NCBI GenBank assembly: GCA_963575745.1
Contig: CAUYUJ010001458.1
Coordinates: 35,001 to 99,000, forward strand
Origin: Prorocentrum cordatum
Taxonomy: Eukaryota; Sar; Dinophyceae; Prorocentrales; Prorocentraceae
Direction: 5' to 3'
DNA: 64,000 nt
In this document: positions 47,326 to 57,874 of the stretch, piece by piece
How the letters are laid out: each line of letters opens with the position of its first letter
Position numbering within the stretch: position 1 is the first letter of the stretch
Notes under the pieces: generated by a model
Databases searched by the model: none
Told to the model about the DNA's origin: nothing
Seen by the model: only the letters and a program-made list of their open reading frames with translations
Translations under genes and position numbers: made by a program

Positions 47326-47455
47326 AGGCGTCGTCGTGGTCGTCGTCGGCGTCGGCGTCGGCGTCGGCGTCGTCGTCGTCGGCGTTGGCGTCGGCGTCAT
47401 CGTCGTCGGCGTCGTCGTCGGCGTCTTCGTCGGCGTCGTCGTCGTCGGCTCGTCG
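47195..47455. repeat. GTC/GGC array
   Basis: (GTC)n then (GGCGTC)n. Confidence 0.95.
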
Positions 47456-47644
47456 CCAGCGACCGTAAGCCGAGCCCTCTTCCTGTCGGCCTCCCTGTCG
47501 CAGGGCCCAGTGGCGAGCAACTCTGGGCAGCCTTGCGCTGGCGGAGCCAGGAGATATCGGCCCGGCCAGGTGCGGTGCGGTGCGGTGAGGTGGCCCTCTG
47601 GCGTCTCTTGGCTCGGGGCGGCCTGCCTTCAGTTCCGGGCGTTG

Positions 47645-47800
47645 CCACTCTGTCGCGCAACGGGCTCTTCGCCCAGCTGCGGGCCCCGGGACTCTCACAG
47701 ACCGATTCGGCTCGAACGGTGACGCAGGAAGAGGGGGCCCGGGCTCCGGTGGTGATCTGTGTGCGATGTTACGAGCTTGCTGCAACGTCAGATCTGAGGG
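47645..47800. mobile_element. Family R element
   Basis: CCGGGCGTTGCCACTCTGTC with CGGGACTCTCACAGACCGAT, ending TGCAACGTCAGATCTGAGGG. Confidence 0.7.
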
Positions 47801-48124
47801 TGGCGCCCTCTTGTGCCCAATCCTCGGCCCCGCCCGGGTGGTCCCGACGTCCTCTCTCTCTCTCTCATTGAGCCGTTTTGGCCGAAGCCCCCCCTGGGGT
47901 TCGGACCCCGCGATTATAGGCTCGCCGTCCGAGCAGAGCCACGGGGGCCTCCGCGGCAGGACCGCCGGCGGATGCTGGTCGCGTCGGCGCGCCGCTCTGC
48001 GAGGCGCCTGGCGTCTGGGCGCGGGCCGGCGCGGCTTCCCGAGCGGGGCTGCAGGCTCCCTGAGATCTGGGCGCCGCAAAGTCTTCCAGGCCTTTAGGAC
48101 GTTCGCTGGAATGTCGCGGGAAGC

Positions 48125-48260
48125 AGGCTTCTCGGGGGCCTCGTGGAGGAAGCTTTTGGGCCTCCCGGGGGCCTCTTGGGGCGTCCTGGGGGCCTCCTGA
48201 GGGCCTCTCGGGGCTTCCTGCAGGCCTCTCAGGGGCCTCTTCGAGGCCTCTTCGGGCCTC
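48125..48260. repeat. GGCCTC short-period minisatellite
   Basis: Irregular GGCCTCCTGGGG/GGCCTCTCGGGG units of about 12 bp. Confidence 0.75.
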
Positions 48261-48289
48261 CTGGGGACCGTTTTCGGTTAGGTTCTGTG

Positions 48290-48410
48290 ACCCGGACCCT
48301 CACAGATCGATCTGGCTCGAAAAGTTGCACAGACCGATCGGGTTCACGGCTCCGGTCGTGATTTTTCGCGATGTTGCAATGGTTCGCAGCGTCGGACCAC
48401 ATCGGACGCG
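48290..48410. repeat. Family R element, diverged copy
   Basis: GGACCCTCACAGATCGATCT, then TTTTTCGCGATGTTGCAATG, then GCAGCGTCGGA. Confidence 0.65.
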
Positions 48411-48955
48411 GCTGGGACGATAAATCCGTTCCAGAGCGTTCCGGAACGCTATCGGAGCGTGTCGGAACGCTCCGAGAAGGCCGCGGCGCCCGATACATCC
48501 TCCGGAGCTGCCGGATCTCAGAGGTTCACGAATTTTCCTCACCCGAATTTGTCCTCGTCCTGGCTTCTTCTTACCGTACGTCGACAAAATTTTGCACCAC
48601 TTTCGAAGGGGCCCATATGGGTTCTTGAACACCCCGTCCCCCCCGCTTCCCCCCATCTAATACTGAGGGTATGCGATGAGGAGCCGCCCGGGATTTCCCA
48701 GGCGATCGACAGAATGTTGCACCCCCGAGCTGTTTCGGCGACCCCCGGACCGTAGCCAGTGTTGGATGGGGGGTGGGGGGGATGAGGTGTAAACGTCGAT
48801 TTGAAAACGATGTCCGCTGTCTTCGGCACCAGGCGGTGCAACACCCAGTCGGTGCACCGTACCTCAGAGGAGCTGCGCGCTTCTGGGGGTCCGGGTGTGC
48901 CGGGCCGCGCCCCGCGCGCTGTGCCGCGCCATGGCGGCCTGCAGAGGCCACCGCG

Positions 48956-48956
<1 letters not shown>

Positions 48957-49050
<94 letters not shown>
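48957..49050. repeat. GT microsatellite
   Basis: Nearly pure (GT)n. The left flank resembles F-type GCCGCGCC-GGCGGCC words. Confidence 0.96.
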
Positions 49051-49414
49051 GCGGTGTCCTCGCGGGGGGGGTCTTTTCGGTCCGTTGTCCGGGCTGCCTG
49101 GAAGCGCTGGTCTGTTGGGGAGCATCCTCCAACCCTCGTCAAAATTAACCCCAAAAGTGTCTTGCGTGGCTGAACTGTTCGTGGGGAGATGCTGGACAGA
49201 GTAGTGATGACTGCGAGGTGCTGGTATGCGCCGCCCCTCCAGTGTCGGATCATCGAACTTCCGAGTCGTTCCCGGTCAGACCACCTTTTGCCTTGGCCCC
49301 GACATTGGAGGGGCGTCGTATCGACGTTGAAGGGCGCGCCGACATCGCAGGGGCGGGTTCGCCATTTTTGAGGTTCAGGTTGACAAGGGTAGTAGGGTCG
49401 TCCTGAAGGCCTCC

Positions 49415-49793
49415 CCTGAGATCCCGGCGTCGCAATTTGTTCACCACGGGCGTTTTCGCTCGATCTCGGCCCTGCCCTGGGACCCCTTCACAGATGGATC
49501 CGTCTCGAGCAATGACGCGGAGAGATGGGCTCTACATCCCTCATCGAAATCCAGCGCAAGTTTTTCCCGCGACATGGCGACGCCCCCGGGCCCCCAAGGT
49601 CTATTTTGACGCCGATGCTGACGACTGCCATTTTCTTGTTGTTGACCCCGTGGGCCGCGGGCCGCGCTGCGCGCGTTCATCAGCATTGAAATTTGGGGGC
49701 GACGGGGTAAGTTTTTTATTTCGAGGGAGGCTGCAAGGCTCCGCGCGTAATTTTCTACGATGCTGCACTCGTCGCTACGTTGGATCTCAGGGG
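49415..49793. mobile_element. Family R element, long copy
   Basis: CCCTGAGATCCCGGCGTCGC at the left; CGATGCTGC...CGTTGGATCTCAGG at the right. About 200 bp longer than R1, so probably with an insertion. Confidence 0.72.
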
Positions 49794-49984
49794 TGTTCTG
49801 TCGGAAGGCGTCAGCTGACCACCCGGCGGGGGAGCGCGACCCCAACCGTGGTGTGCTTGGCGGTTTCGCCACTTGTCTTCGCAGCGTCGGATCTCAGGGA
49901 GGCCCGGCGTCCCCGGCAGGCTCAGCTGCCAGGTGGGCGCGCTCCGGAGATCGAAGAAGAGAAAGAATTGCTGTAGGCATCGGC

Positions 49985-50040
49985 TGTCGGAGGTCCGCGC
50001 GGATGTCGTGGATCGCCGCCGGGGGTTCCTGGCGCCGATC
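49985..50040. repeat. Family G half-element
   Basis: GGAGGTCCGCGCGGATGTCG...GGCGCCGATCC. Confidence 0.6.
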
Positions 50041-50047
50041 CAGGGAC

Positions 50048-50202
50048 ACAGTGGAGGCCCATGCCAAGAAACACCCTGCTTGCCTCCAGGGTGCCCTGGG
50101 TTTCTCGGATTTCGATGGTTTTGCTGTGGAAAGCGTGACGTTCCCACACCAAAAATCAATGGGTTTCTTGTGGAAGGTATCTTGTGGACTGGCCTCCACT
50201 GT
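50048..50202. mobile_element. Family B TIR element, best copy
   Basis: ACAGTGGAGGCCCATGCCAAG at the left and GGACTGGCCTCCACTGT at the right form a perfect 12-bp inverted repeat. Interior GTGCCCTGGGTTTCTCGG. It is sandwiched between two G-type half elements. Confidence 0.9.
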
Positions 50203-50213
50203 GGGTGTTTGCT

Positions 50214-50300
50214 ATCGGAGGTCCGCGCGGCTGTCGTGGATCGCCGCCAGGGGTGCCTAGCGCCGATCCAAGAGATCCGCGCGGATCTCTGGGATCGCCG
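50214..50300. repeat. Family G fragments
   Basis: GGAGGTCCGCGCGGCTGTCG and AAGAGATCCGCGCGGATCTC. Confidence 0.6.
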
Positions 50301-50324
50301 CCAGGAGTGCCCAGCTTTGGCTCA

Positions 50325-50490
50325 AACTCCAGATCCGCCTCCGAAAAGCAGGAAGGAGCTCTTCGCACAAGTATGGGGCGGAAGCAGCGACGGCAAAGCA
50401 GGGCGGTAATCGATATCAAAGGTGCTCGAAGCGGAGGGCGGGCATTCCTCCCCTGCCTGCGAAATCGCCCAGAGCAGGGCGGATCCGGAT
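50325..50490. repeat. Family U repeat
   Basis: GGGGCGGAAGCAGCGACGGC, TAATCGATATCAAAGGTGCT, GGGCGGATCCGGATTCA. Confidence 0.7.
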
Positions 50491-50954
50491 TCACGGAGCG
50501 CCTAGCGAAGAAGTCTGCCTGGAGGCCTCCCAGAGCCCATGCTTGCACAGCCGGCCCCTCCTTCTCCCACGGGGAGGGCCTCGCCCTCGAGGCATAGCGA
50601 TGCTCTCTGCCTCCTCTGCCCCGGCGGAAGATGACGGGAGGCGGGCGGAGAGAGGCGGAAGCACGTACACGCTGGTCGTTGGAAGTAGGTATTGTTGGAC
50701 CCCCAGATCCCAATCTACTTTTGGCGCCTCCCTACTTCAAGGATCGACTGGTTTCCTTCATCCCTCCTCTTCAGGGGGCGGGCGGAAGCCCAACCTCTGC
50801 TTCCAGCGCCTTCCTACTGCACGTTTCTGCCCCCTTCTTCCAGCCAGCGTCTGAGACAAGGGCGGCCCCTCCAGGGACCTCGGGAGACCTGGACTTGGGG
50901 ACCCCGAAGGCGGCCTCAGGAGGCCCAAGCCATTGGTTTTCTATAATTGCTCTG

Positions 50955-51125
50955 GGTTGCTTAATAAGCGTGGGGGGTACCCCCCCGACGGGGGTCAACC
51001 TCGCCTCGTCGTTGCGCCGCGACGGAGGTCGGAGCGCCTTCGGCGCGCGGTGGCTGCCCGCGACGGGGGTCGATGTGGGGCTGTCGGCGGGGGCGACGCC
51101 CCCCCGACGTTGATGAAGAAACTCG
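50955..51125 (+). repeat. Family Z repeat, forward copy
   Basis: GGGGGGTACCCCCCCGACGG near the start and GACGCCCCCCCGACGTTGAT near the end. Inverse copy at 45459-45625. Confidence 0.8.
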
Positions 51126-51149
51126 GAGTAGGCCTCCTAGATGGGGTCC

Positions 51150-51245
51150 GAGTAGATGGGGTCGGAGGATCGCGCCGCGTCGCAGATGCATCGCCGATGC
51201 GGCTCGATGCGGAGCCCGATTTGCTTCACGTCGACGTCGCCGATG
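51150..51245. repeat. Family T half copy
   Basis: GATGGGGTCGGAGGATCGCG through ACGTCGACGTCGCCGATGCA. Confidence 0.6.
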
Positions 51246-51589
51246 CACTCGGAGCAGGCTGTGCACATCTGCTCGTGGGTTCTCGCCCCTTCGGGCCCGG
51301 ATCGGCCCAGGGCGGCCGCCGGCGGAAGCAGGCGGCTGGCCTGCGGAGGCCGGCGGCGCCCGGAGTCTGGATCCGCCGTATCTTGGTGGATGCTCCGAGA
51401 CTTGCCAATTCACCGCCCACCAGGCCACCCCAACCCAACCCGAAGGCCCCGATTTGCCCTCCAATTCCAGCGGGGGGGCGTCGGGGACCAGTGAAAACAT
51501 ACATATGAAGCCTGTCCCCCCCCAACCCGAAATTCGGGCCTTCGGGTTGGGTTGGGGTGGTCTGGAAGGTGGTCACCAATGTGTCGGAG

Positions 51590-51780
51590 GCGTGCGAAAA
51601 AGTGGGGCAGAGATTTCCGCCTCAGGAAGGCAGGACTGGAACATTTCCGCAAAAGTAGGGGGCGGAAGCAGGGGCGGCAAAGTAGGAAATCGATATCAAA
51701 AGAGCTCGAAAAGTAGGGCGGACGTTTCCGACCCATCCACGACATCGCCGAAAGTAGGGCGGATCTGGAGTCAGGGAAGT
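51590..51780. repeat. Family U repeat
   Basis: ATTTCCGCCTCAGGAAGGCA, GGCGGAAGCAGGGGCGGC, ATCGATATCAAAAGAGCTCG, GGGCGGATCTGGAGTCAGGG. Confidence 0.7.
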
Positions 51781-51991
51781 CGGGCGTGACTACGAGGGGT
51801 TCGCAACACTTGCAGGGCGTTCCGGAGCGCTCTGGAACGGCCGCGGCGTCCGAGCCGCCGAATCTCAGAGGTCCCCGACTTGTCTCGGTCCGATTTCGTC
51901 CTGGCCTTGGGCTCAGTCGGAGGTAGAAGCTGCGTCCACCACCAGAGGGGGGCAGCACTTTGGTGGTCGGTGCTTCTGGGGCGGGCCATAG

Positions 51992-52171
51992 GTGAGCGAC
52001 GCAGAGAAAGCGCGTCGTCTTCACCGAAGATGGCACGTAAGCTGCCCGCGTAAGGTCGCGCGCCTGCGTCCTCGTTTCCAGTGTGGCGTGCCGCACCGGC
52101 GGCCCGCGTCAGCCACCGCGTGTAGGGTCGCTGTGTCATCGTGCGCAAGGCCCGTCTCTTTCGTCGGCCAG
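51992..52171. mobile_element. Family F element, copy 4, ending at the Mpv17 splice acceptor
   Basis: Starts TGAGCGACGCAGAGAAAGCG directly after AGG and ends TCTCTTTCGTCGGCC directly before AGG. The last AG is the acceptor of the Mpv17 exon at 52172. A GTGAGC donor-like sequence is at its start, but the upstream DNA has an in-frame TAG, so the upstream exon (coding or leader) is unresolved. Confidence 0.82.
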
Positions 52172-52301
52172 GTGTCAAGGCCGCACGGGGCCGCGGAGCC
52201 TCTCAGGGTCGAAGGCCTGTCCGCGGGGGTCGCGTTCAGCGGCTTCTGGGACGCCGCAGTGACGTTCCCGAAGCGGCGGCCGTTCGCGACGAACATCGCA
52301 G
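52172..52301 (+). CDS. Mpv17/PMP22-family protein, exon a
   Basis: Encodes VSRPHGAAEPLRVEGL... FSGFWDAAVTFPKRRPFATN-IA. The W-x(8)-P-P-x-T-x pattern near the family N-terminus is visible as FW...RRPFATN. There is no ATG, so the start lies upstream. Acceptor GGCCAG|GTG. The 3' end is ambiguous: joining at ATCGCAG to exon b restores the family length exactly but needs a GG donor. A GT donor (CAAC|GTGAGG) with an acceptor at 52694 is also frame-compatible but would add residues. Confidence 0.75.
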
Positions 52302-52726
52302 GGGCAACGTGAGGGTGGACAGGCTCCAGGGGGGGGGGCAGGCTCAGGAGGGGTTCGAGGTTCCAGTTGTTCGAGTGTTGTTCCCAGCGGTTTTCCAGCT
52401 TCGGGATGCGTTCCAGCGGCTGCGCCTCGCTGAGAGCGTTCCTGGGGTGCCCGGATCGTCTCGAACGGCCGCCATGGAGCTGGGTTATGGCCCGAAAGCC
52501 CAGAGGGCAGCGCTATGGCAGAATATGCGCAGGTGGGGGTTGCATCGACCTCCAATCGCCCATTGATCGCCGATAGGGGGCTGATGGCCCACCATGTCCA
52601 GGAGCGTGCTTGCAGGCCCGCTATCGGGAGCCTATCGCCGATCTATCGGCGATGCATCGCCGATTCCAGCTCGATGGTTCCCCCCTTAAGCCAGTGCCCC
52701 CCTATCGTTGCCCCTCAACATCATAG
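52302..52726. mobile_element. Family S element forming the Mpv17 intron
   Basis: Inverted ends AGGGGCAACG (from 52300) and CGTTGCCCCT (to 52715). AACATCGCAG and AACATCATAG flank it as a near-duplicate. The interior has the S core (GCGTTCCAGCGGCTGCGCCT) and CTATCGGCGATGCATCGCCG, as in CLC intron 5. Confidence 0.85.
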
Positions 52727-53256
52727 TGGCCACCGTCAAGACGTCGCTGGCGGACTTCATCGTGCAGAGGGCGGAGGGGAAGAGGAACATCGACTGGAAC
52801 AGGAACGCCGTCTTCACCGGGTTTGGGTTCGCCTACCTCGGCATCGTGCAGTGGTTCATCTACGTTACCGTCTTCACGCGCTTATGCCCAAACGCCAACC
52901 GGTTCGCCAACTTGCCCTGGAAGGACAAGCTCAAAGACCGCGGAGGGCAACTCGACTTGGTGAAGCAGACGTGCTACGACAACTTCATTCACAGCCCCTT
53001 CATGTATTTTCCTGTGTTCTACACGATGAAGGAGGTGATGCAGGGCGACGGCTCCATGGACACAGGCCTGGTCGAGAGGGGCCTCACGAAGTACTGGAGG
53101 AACTGCGTCAGTGACAACCTGCACATCTGGTTGTTGTGGGTCCCGGGGGACCTGTTCGTGTACGCCGCTCCGATCTGGCTGCGCTTGCCCTTGAACCACG
53201 GCATCAGCCTGGCCTGGACCATGATCCTCAGCAACCTCCGCGGCAGCGAGAAGTGA
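52727..53256 (+). CDS. Mpv17/PMP22-family membrane protein, exon b (main part)
   Basis: Encodes ATVKTSLADFIVQRAEGKR..., then DWNRNAVFTGFGFAYLGIVQ-WFIYV, a central YDNFIHSPFMYFPVFY helix, and NLHIWLLWVPGDLFVYAAPI-WLRLPLNHGISLAWTMILS, ending in TGA at 53254. The four-helix layout, D-x-xxQ near the start and the C-terminal W-x-xWP-like block are hallmarks of the Mpv17/PMP22/PXMP2 family. Members sit in the inner mitochondrial or peroxisomal membrane and are thought to form channels; which membrane applies here cannot be told. The WP of the C-terminal motif is WVP here. Exons a and b give about 219 residues, slightly above the family's 170-200. Confidence 0.92.
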
Positions 53257-53257
53257 T

Positions 53258-53515
53258 GCCCCTCTCTTCCTCCTCCCCTCTCCTCCTCCTCCTCCTCCTC
53301 CTCCTCCTCCTCCTCTGCTCCTCCTGCTCTTCCTCCTCCTCCTCCTCCTCCTCAGCTTCCTCCTCCTCCTCATCCTCCTCCTCAGCTTCCTCCTCCTCCT
53401 CCTCCTCCTCCTTCTCGTCCTCCTTCTCGTCATCGTCGTCGTCGTCCTCCCCCTCCTCCTCGCTCCACTTCCTCCTCCTCCTCCTCCTCCTCCTCCTCCT
53501 CCTCCTCCTCCGTCT
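53258..53515. repeat. TCC microsatellite directly after the Mpv17 stop
   Basis: (TCC)n with GCTCC and GTC interruptions, starting within a few bases of the stop codon, so probably in the 3' untranslated region. Confidence 0.94.
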
Positions 53516-54970
53516 CGATCCAGCCATCGGGGCAAACATTGGTTTGTCCCACGGGCCAACCCGCCGCACCTGCGGCAGTCTCTGCTTCCCTCCTTGCCTG
53601 GCTGGTGTTGTCAGCGAGGCTTCTCTGGCTGGCGCAGCAGCTGCGCTCGGGCAGGCAGTGCCGAATGCGGATTAACAGGTACGACGACGAGGTGGTGACC
53701 TTCACCAACATGGTGCATCGAAACACGTACAGCCGAGCCTCGCTACATCTTGTCCAAACTATCGTACATCAGATTCACGTCTGTTTTTGTGGGTCATGGC
53801 CATCGTAGTTCTTTGGGGGGATCGCGCATCACGGTGAACATGAGGAACATCTTTCACCACCTCTGGCTGGCAACCAAACTCTGGGACCCTGCCCAAGCTG
53901 CCAAAGGTGATGGTTTAGTTTTCGCAATACGGATCGCGATTCGCACAATTGGTTTTCTCTCTGACAACAAGCATCCGAGGACAGACGACGCACAGTCTCC
54001 ATCGCCGACCAGTCAACGTTCTGCTCATTTGCCACATGCCGCTGCTGTCTGTGAAATTCTTACGCTTCGCGTACCCCCCCCCCCGACGGTGCGCGGTTGG
54101 TTCCGCGACACTCGCGATCAAAAGTACCCCCCCCCCCAGCCCACCAGCCCATCCAGACACGGTGCCTGTCCTGAACAGCGGAGCGTGACATCATTTGGAG
54201 ATCTCGCGGACCTGTGTGGGCCAGAGACCCCTTGGATCTTGGATGCTTCCTTGGGTCTCGTGGGGTATCTCAAACAATATCTCAAACAACAGACTTGTAG
54301 ATCATGCTTGAATGGTTGGCGCCCCCAGCCACTGTCGAACTCGAGCTTGCGACGGTGAGGCATGCAGAACCTGTTTATGATTCACATCCCTGCCTCTGCG
54401 AGCAAGGTGGATCTCACAGCGGGCCAGAGAGAGAGAGCGGGTAATCCCTCTCGTCGGACCGCGCTTCGCCCGGCGTGGGACGGCCGGACGATCACGATCG
54501 TCCAGGCCTTTGCGGCCAGGCGGTCTCAGGCATTCCGCCCGTGGTACGTCCCATTGTTTAGATGCTCGCTTCGGGGGACCTTCTCGGGGCCCACCTGACG
54601 GAGTTGTTCGACTCTGGTTGGATTCTGGTGCTTTCCAAGCTCGACTCGAGCTCGACCCATGTCGGTGGAAGTTCGACGCAGCATCGACGCATGAGTGGCG
54701 CGAGTGGCTCCAGGAAGGTTGCCTGAACGAGCATCTAACATTGCTCCTTCCACCCTTCCCCCAGGTCGGCACGTTGCTCGATAATTTGATTTTTTGCTGG
54801 TACCACTGCTTACAGGTTCAGTCTGCCGCGCGGTGCATGATGTCGCGAGCCTTTTTCCGATGCTGACGAATCGTATAGGTCTCCGCGCAAGCCTCTGCAG
54901 GATGAATGGGTAGGTCTTGGTCCCGATACTCCTTCAGACCCTCGCACAAAAATCGCGTTTGCTCGAAGAA
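53516..54970. other. Low-repeat stretch, no assignable gene
   Basis: Less GC-rich and mostly single-copy in this window. Frames such as 54510-54866 are open, but no domain is recognisable. It may contain the 3' end of the Mpv17 transcript or an old retroelement. Confidence 0.4.
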
Positions 54971-55134
54971 CCCGTTCTCTCCTAGGGGTGCGGCTCCTCC
55001 TCCCGCCCCATTCACCCCTCCTCTTCTGCCTCACTCGTCTTCCTCACTCGTCCGCCTCATCTGCCCTTCCTTACCCTGAACCTCCTTGGCCCCTCGTAGA
55101 AACAACCCTTCCGACGCTGGCCCTCCCGACGAAG

Positions 55135-55360
55135 ACGCCGACTTTGACGTCTCTGGCAACGACGATAACGACGACGCCGACGACGACAATGACGATGGAG
55201 GCGGCGGCGGCGGCGGCGGCGGCTGCGACGGTGGCGACGACGACGGCGGCGATGACGATGACGACGATGACGACGACGGCGGCGACGACATCGACGGCCA
55301 CGGTGACAGCGACGGTAAAGGCAACGGCAAAGGCGACAGACACGGCGACGTCGACGGCGT
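55135..55360. repeat. GAC/GGC array
   Basis: (GAC)n with GGC, GAT and AAC variants. Confidence 0.93.
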
Positions 55361-56067
55361 GACATGGCAGGACAGCCTTTCCGGAGGCGCCGCGCCAAAT
55401 GAGTGAGTATATGCCATGCGCGGGCGCTGGCTGGGCTGAAGTATCCCCCTGGAGGCTTTTCATACTTCTAGGATGCTCCACAAACGGATGAAGGCAACGG
55501 AACAATCCAGAGTGGAGAAGAGATGCCTTCAGGACGGAGGGAACCGGCCTGGAGGAACAAAAACCTCCCAAATGGATGATTGGCTTCCATTCTGGAGTTT
55601 GCTCTTCCATTCTCAGTGCTTCTCTCATCGAACATGGACGTTGGACATCCACACTCGGGGCTTTCGGTTCTCTAGAGCGTCCAGAAGTGGAGGGGAAAGA
55701 AGAGGAGCAGCTCTCGTGCAATATGTGGTCAGGAGCTTTGGCTGACCGTGTCGCACCGCAGGTTCTGGTCCACCACGCTTCGGCGTAACACGCTGTCCAC
55801 GTCTCCATTCCCAAGCGTCGACGTCTCGAGTTGTTCCCAGCATCCCGCCCCGCGGAATGGAGCGGCACGCTATCCGCCTGCAGGGCACAGCGTGTCGCCG
55901 GGGCCGCCACCTTGGCACGCTAAGCACCAGCTCCTGGCCGCAAAAGTGCTCTGCGGCTGCACGCGCTAGGTCGGCCGTGCGCGCGCGCTGGAGGGTTGCC
56001 TTCTCCCCTCCGTGGACGAGGCGGAGCGACCTCTGATTGAGTCGCGGCCTCCCACAAGCCAAGTATC
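55361..56067. other. Intergenic, no gene seen
   Basis: Mixed DNA. GGTTCTGGTCCACCACGCTT...GGCACAGCGTGTCGCCGGGG near 55762-55910 resembles 2930-3080, a further dispersed repeat. Confidence 0.45.
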
Positions 56068-56252
56068 ATTTAAGCGACGCAAGAAAGCGGGGTCGTGTGT
56101 GCCGACATTAGCGCCTAAGCTGCCCGCGTAAGGTCGCGCGTAAGCGCCTTCTTCTCCGAAGTTGCGTGCCGCGCCGGCGGCCCGCGTAAGCGACCGCGTA
56201 AGGTCGCTACGTCATCTCGCGTAAGACCCGTTTCGCATCGTCGCTCACTCGA
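56068..56252. mobile_element. Family F TIR element, copy 5
   Basis: TAAGCGACGCAAGAAAGCGG at the left and CCCGTTTCGCATCGTCGCTC at the right: clear inverted repeats. Interior CTGCCCGCGTAAGGTCGCGC. Confidence 0.85.
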
Positions 56253-56493
56253 TCTCGACCTTGCTCTCTTCGCCGTGCAGAGGGACACGCTCGACTTAAA
56301 GACACCGTGGCCGCGGGGATGGGCTGATCTCTGGGGCCGCGGGCCGGCGTCGGGCTGGACGCGGGGCCGTCGGAGAACGGCTCGCGGTGCCAAGCCGGTC
56401 CCCGGGGAGGCGGTCGGCGAGGTCCTCCGCAGCTCTCGCCCCCTGCTCCGGTACAGTGGAGACCCGTGCTCCGGTACAGTGGGGGCCATGGTA

Positions 56494-56609
56494 TCTTCAG
56501 GCAAAAAATAGTCAGAGGACGAGTTTGTATTTTTTTGACCATTTTGGAGTATGTTTTTGCTATGTTTTATTTTTCGTTCAAAATCCGCCTGTAGGGCTAT
56601 ATGCCCGAC
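56494..56609. mobile_element. Family A element, 5'-truncated copy 9
   Basis: AAAAAATAGTCAGAGGACGA core and right end CGCCTGTAGG...ATGCCCGAC|CTAA. The left inverted repeat is missing. Confidence 0.8.
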
Positions 56610-56654
56610 CTAATGGTATCTCAGCCCCAGCATTCCACCACCCCAGTTGAGGAT

Positions 56655-56828
56655 ACAGTGGAGACCCATGCCAAGAAACACCCTGCTTGCCTCCAGGGTG
56701 CCCTGGGTTTCATGGGTTTCGATGGTTCTGCCATTGAAAGCGTGGCCACGCTAATAAAAACATGTACGTCCTGGGGCCTCAGGGTTGGGTTTCTCGTGGA
56801 AGGTTTCTTGTGGTCGGGCCCCTACTGT
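56655..56828. mobile_element. Family B TIR element, copy 3
   Basis: ACAGTGGAGACCCATGCCAAG at the left, TTTCTTGTGGTCGGGCCCCTACTGT at the right. Confidence 0.85.
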
Positions 56829-57084
56829 AAGGGGACAAGAAAGTGGATTCCCATTCGTCTTCGACCTCGCGTTCACCCCTCCCTCCCCCCAGTTTCAAAG
56901 TTGGCTTCGGCCTCCAGGAGGCCCTGGGGGTTCCACTCTTTTTGTACTCTCACGCCTGTGCTGCCGAATGCTTGAGGCCAACTTTGAAATTCGGGGGGGT
57001 GCGTGGTGTCAAAGGTTCCACTTTTTTGTCCATCCACTGTCCCGCTCCCTCTCCGCAGCTCATCTCGGCACAGACCGAAGACGC

Positions 57085-57137
57085 CACGCAGGGTTAGGTT
57101 TCTCGTGGAAGGTTTCATGTGGTCGGGCCCCTACTGT
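57085..57137. repeat. Family B right-end fragment
   Basis: GGTTTCTCGTGGAAGGTTTC...CGGGCCCCTACTGT, 250 bp after copy 3. Confidence 0.75.
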
Positions 57138-57302
57138 GGGCCCCCCGAAGCCCTAAGGGAATAGGCCATATCCTGTTTGATGGGGGGCAAGTATCGGCCA
57201 GTGGGGCCCAGGCCGCGCCAGTGGGGACAGGCATCGGTCCAACGATGCCCAGCGGAGGGCTCGAAGCCGACGGTCCCGAATCGAGCTGTTTGGGCCTCTG
57301 AG

Positions 57303-57352
57303 GTCGTCCTCGTCCTTGTCGTCGTCGTCGTTCTCGTCGTCGTCGTCGCCGT

Positions 57353-57406
<54 letters not shown>

Positions 57407-57444
57407 CGTCGACGTCGTCGTCGTGGCCGTCGTCGTCGTCGTCG

Positions 57445-57483
<39 letters not shown>

Positions 57484-57580
57484 TCGTCCTCGTCCTCATC
57501 CTCGTCTTCGTCGTCGTCGTCGTCCTGCCCCTCGTCGCCAGGGCCCTCGCCCTCGTCTTCGTCGTCCTCAGGTGGACGAG
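57303..57580. repeat. GTC array
   Basis: (GTC)n with CTC variants: the same repeat as the next array but on the opposite strand. Confidence 0.95.
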
Positions 57581-57717
57581 GCGACGCCGGCCGCGACGCC
57601 CGCCGCGGCCCACGCCGCGGCCCGCCCCTGGACATGCGCGGAGGGCCTCCCCGCCGCCGCTGCGCGGGCGGAATGCTGGCCGTGCCCGCTGCTGGTGAGG
57701 GGCCGGCTCCTCCGCCG

Positions 57718-57825
57718 CGCCGCCGCCGACGACGTCGGCGACGTCGGCGGCGGCGGCGACGACAATGGCGCCGACGTCGGCGACGACCATGACAATGGCA
57801 ACGGCGACGACGACGGCGACGCCGA

Positions 57826-57874
<49 letters not shown>

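Noticed and set aside
51927-51980. Candidate Mpv17 exon upstream of the F element
   Set aside because: It would need a GC donor 11 bp before the F-element start; the peptide is short and featureless. Left open pending transcripts.
53750-54866. Two open frames (203 and 118 codons) after the Mpv17 gene
   Set aside because: No domain, no splice pattern, and overlapping frames on the other strand; not supported as genes.
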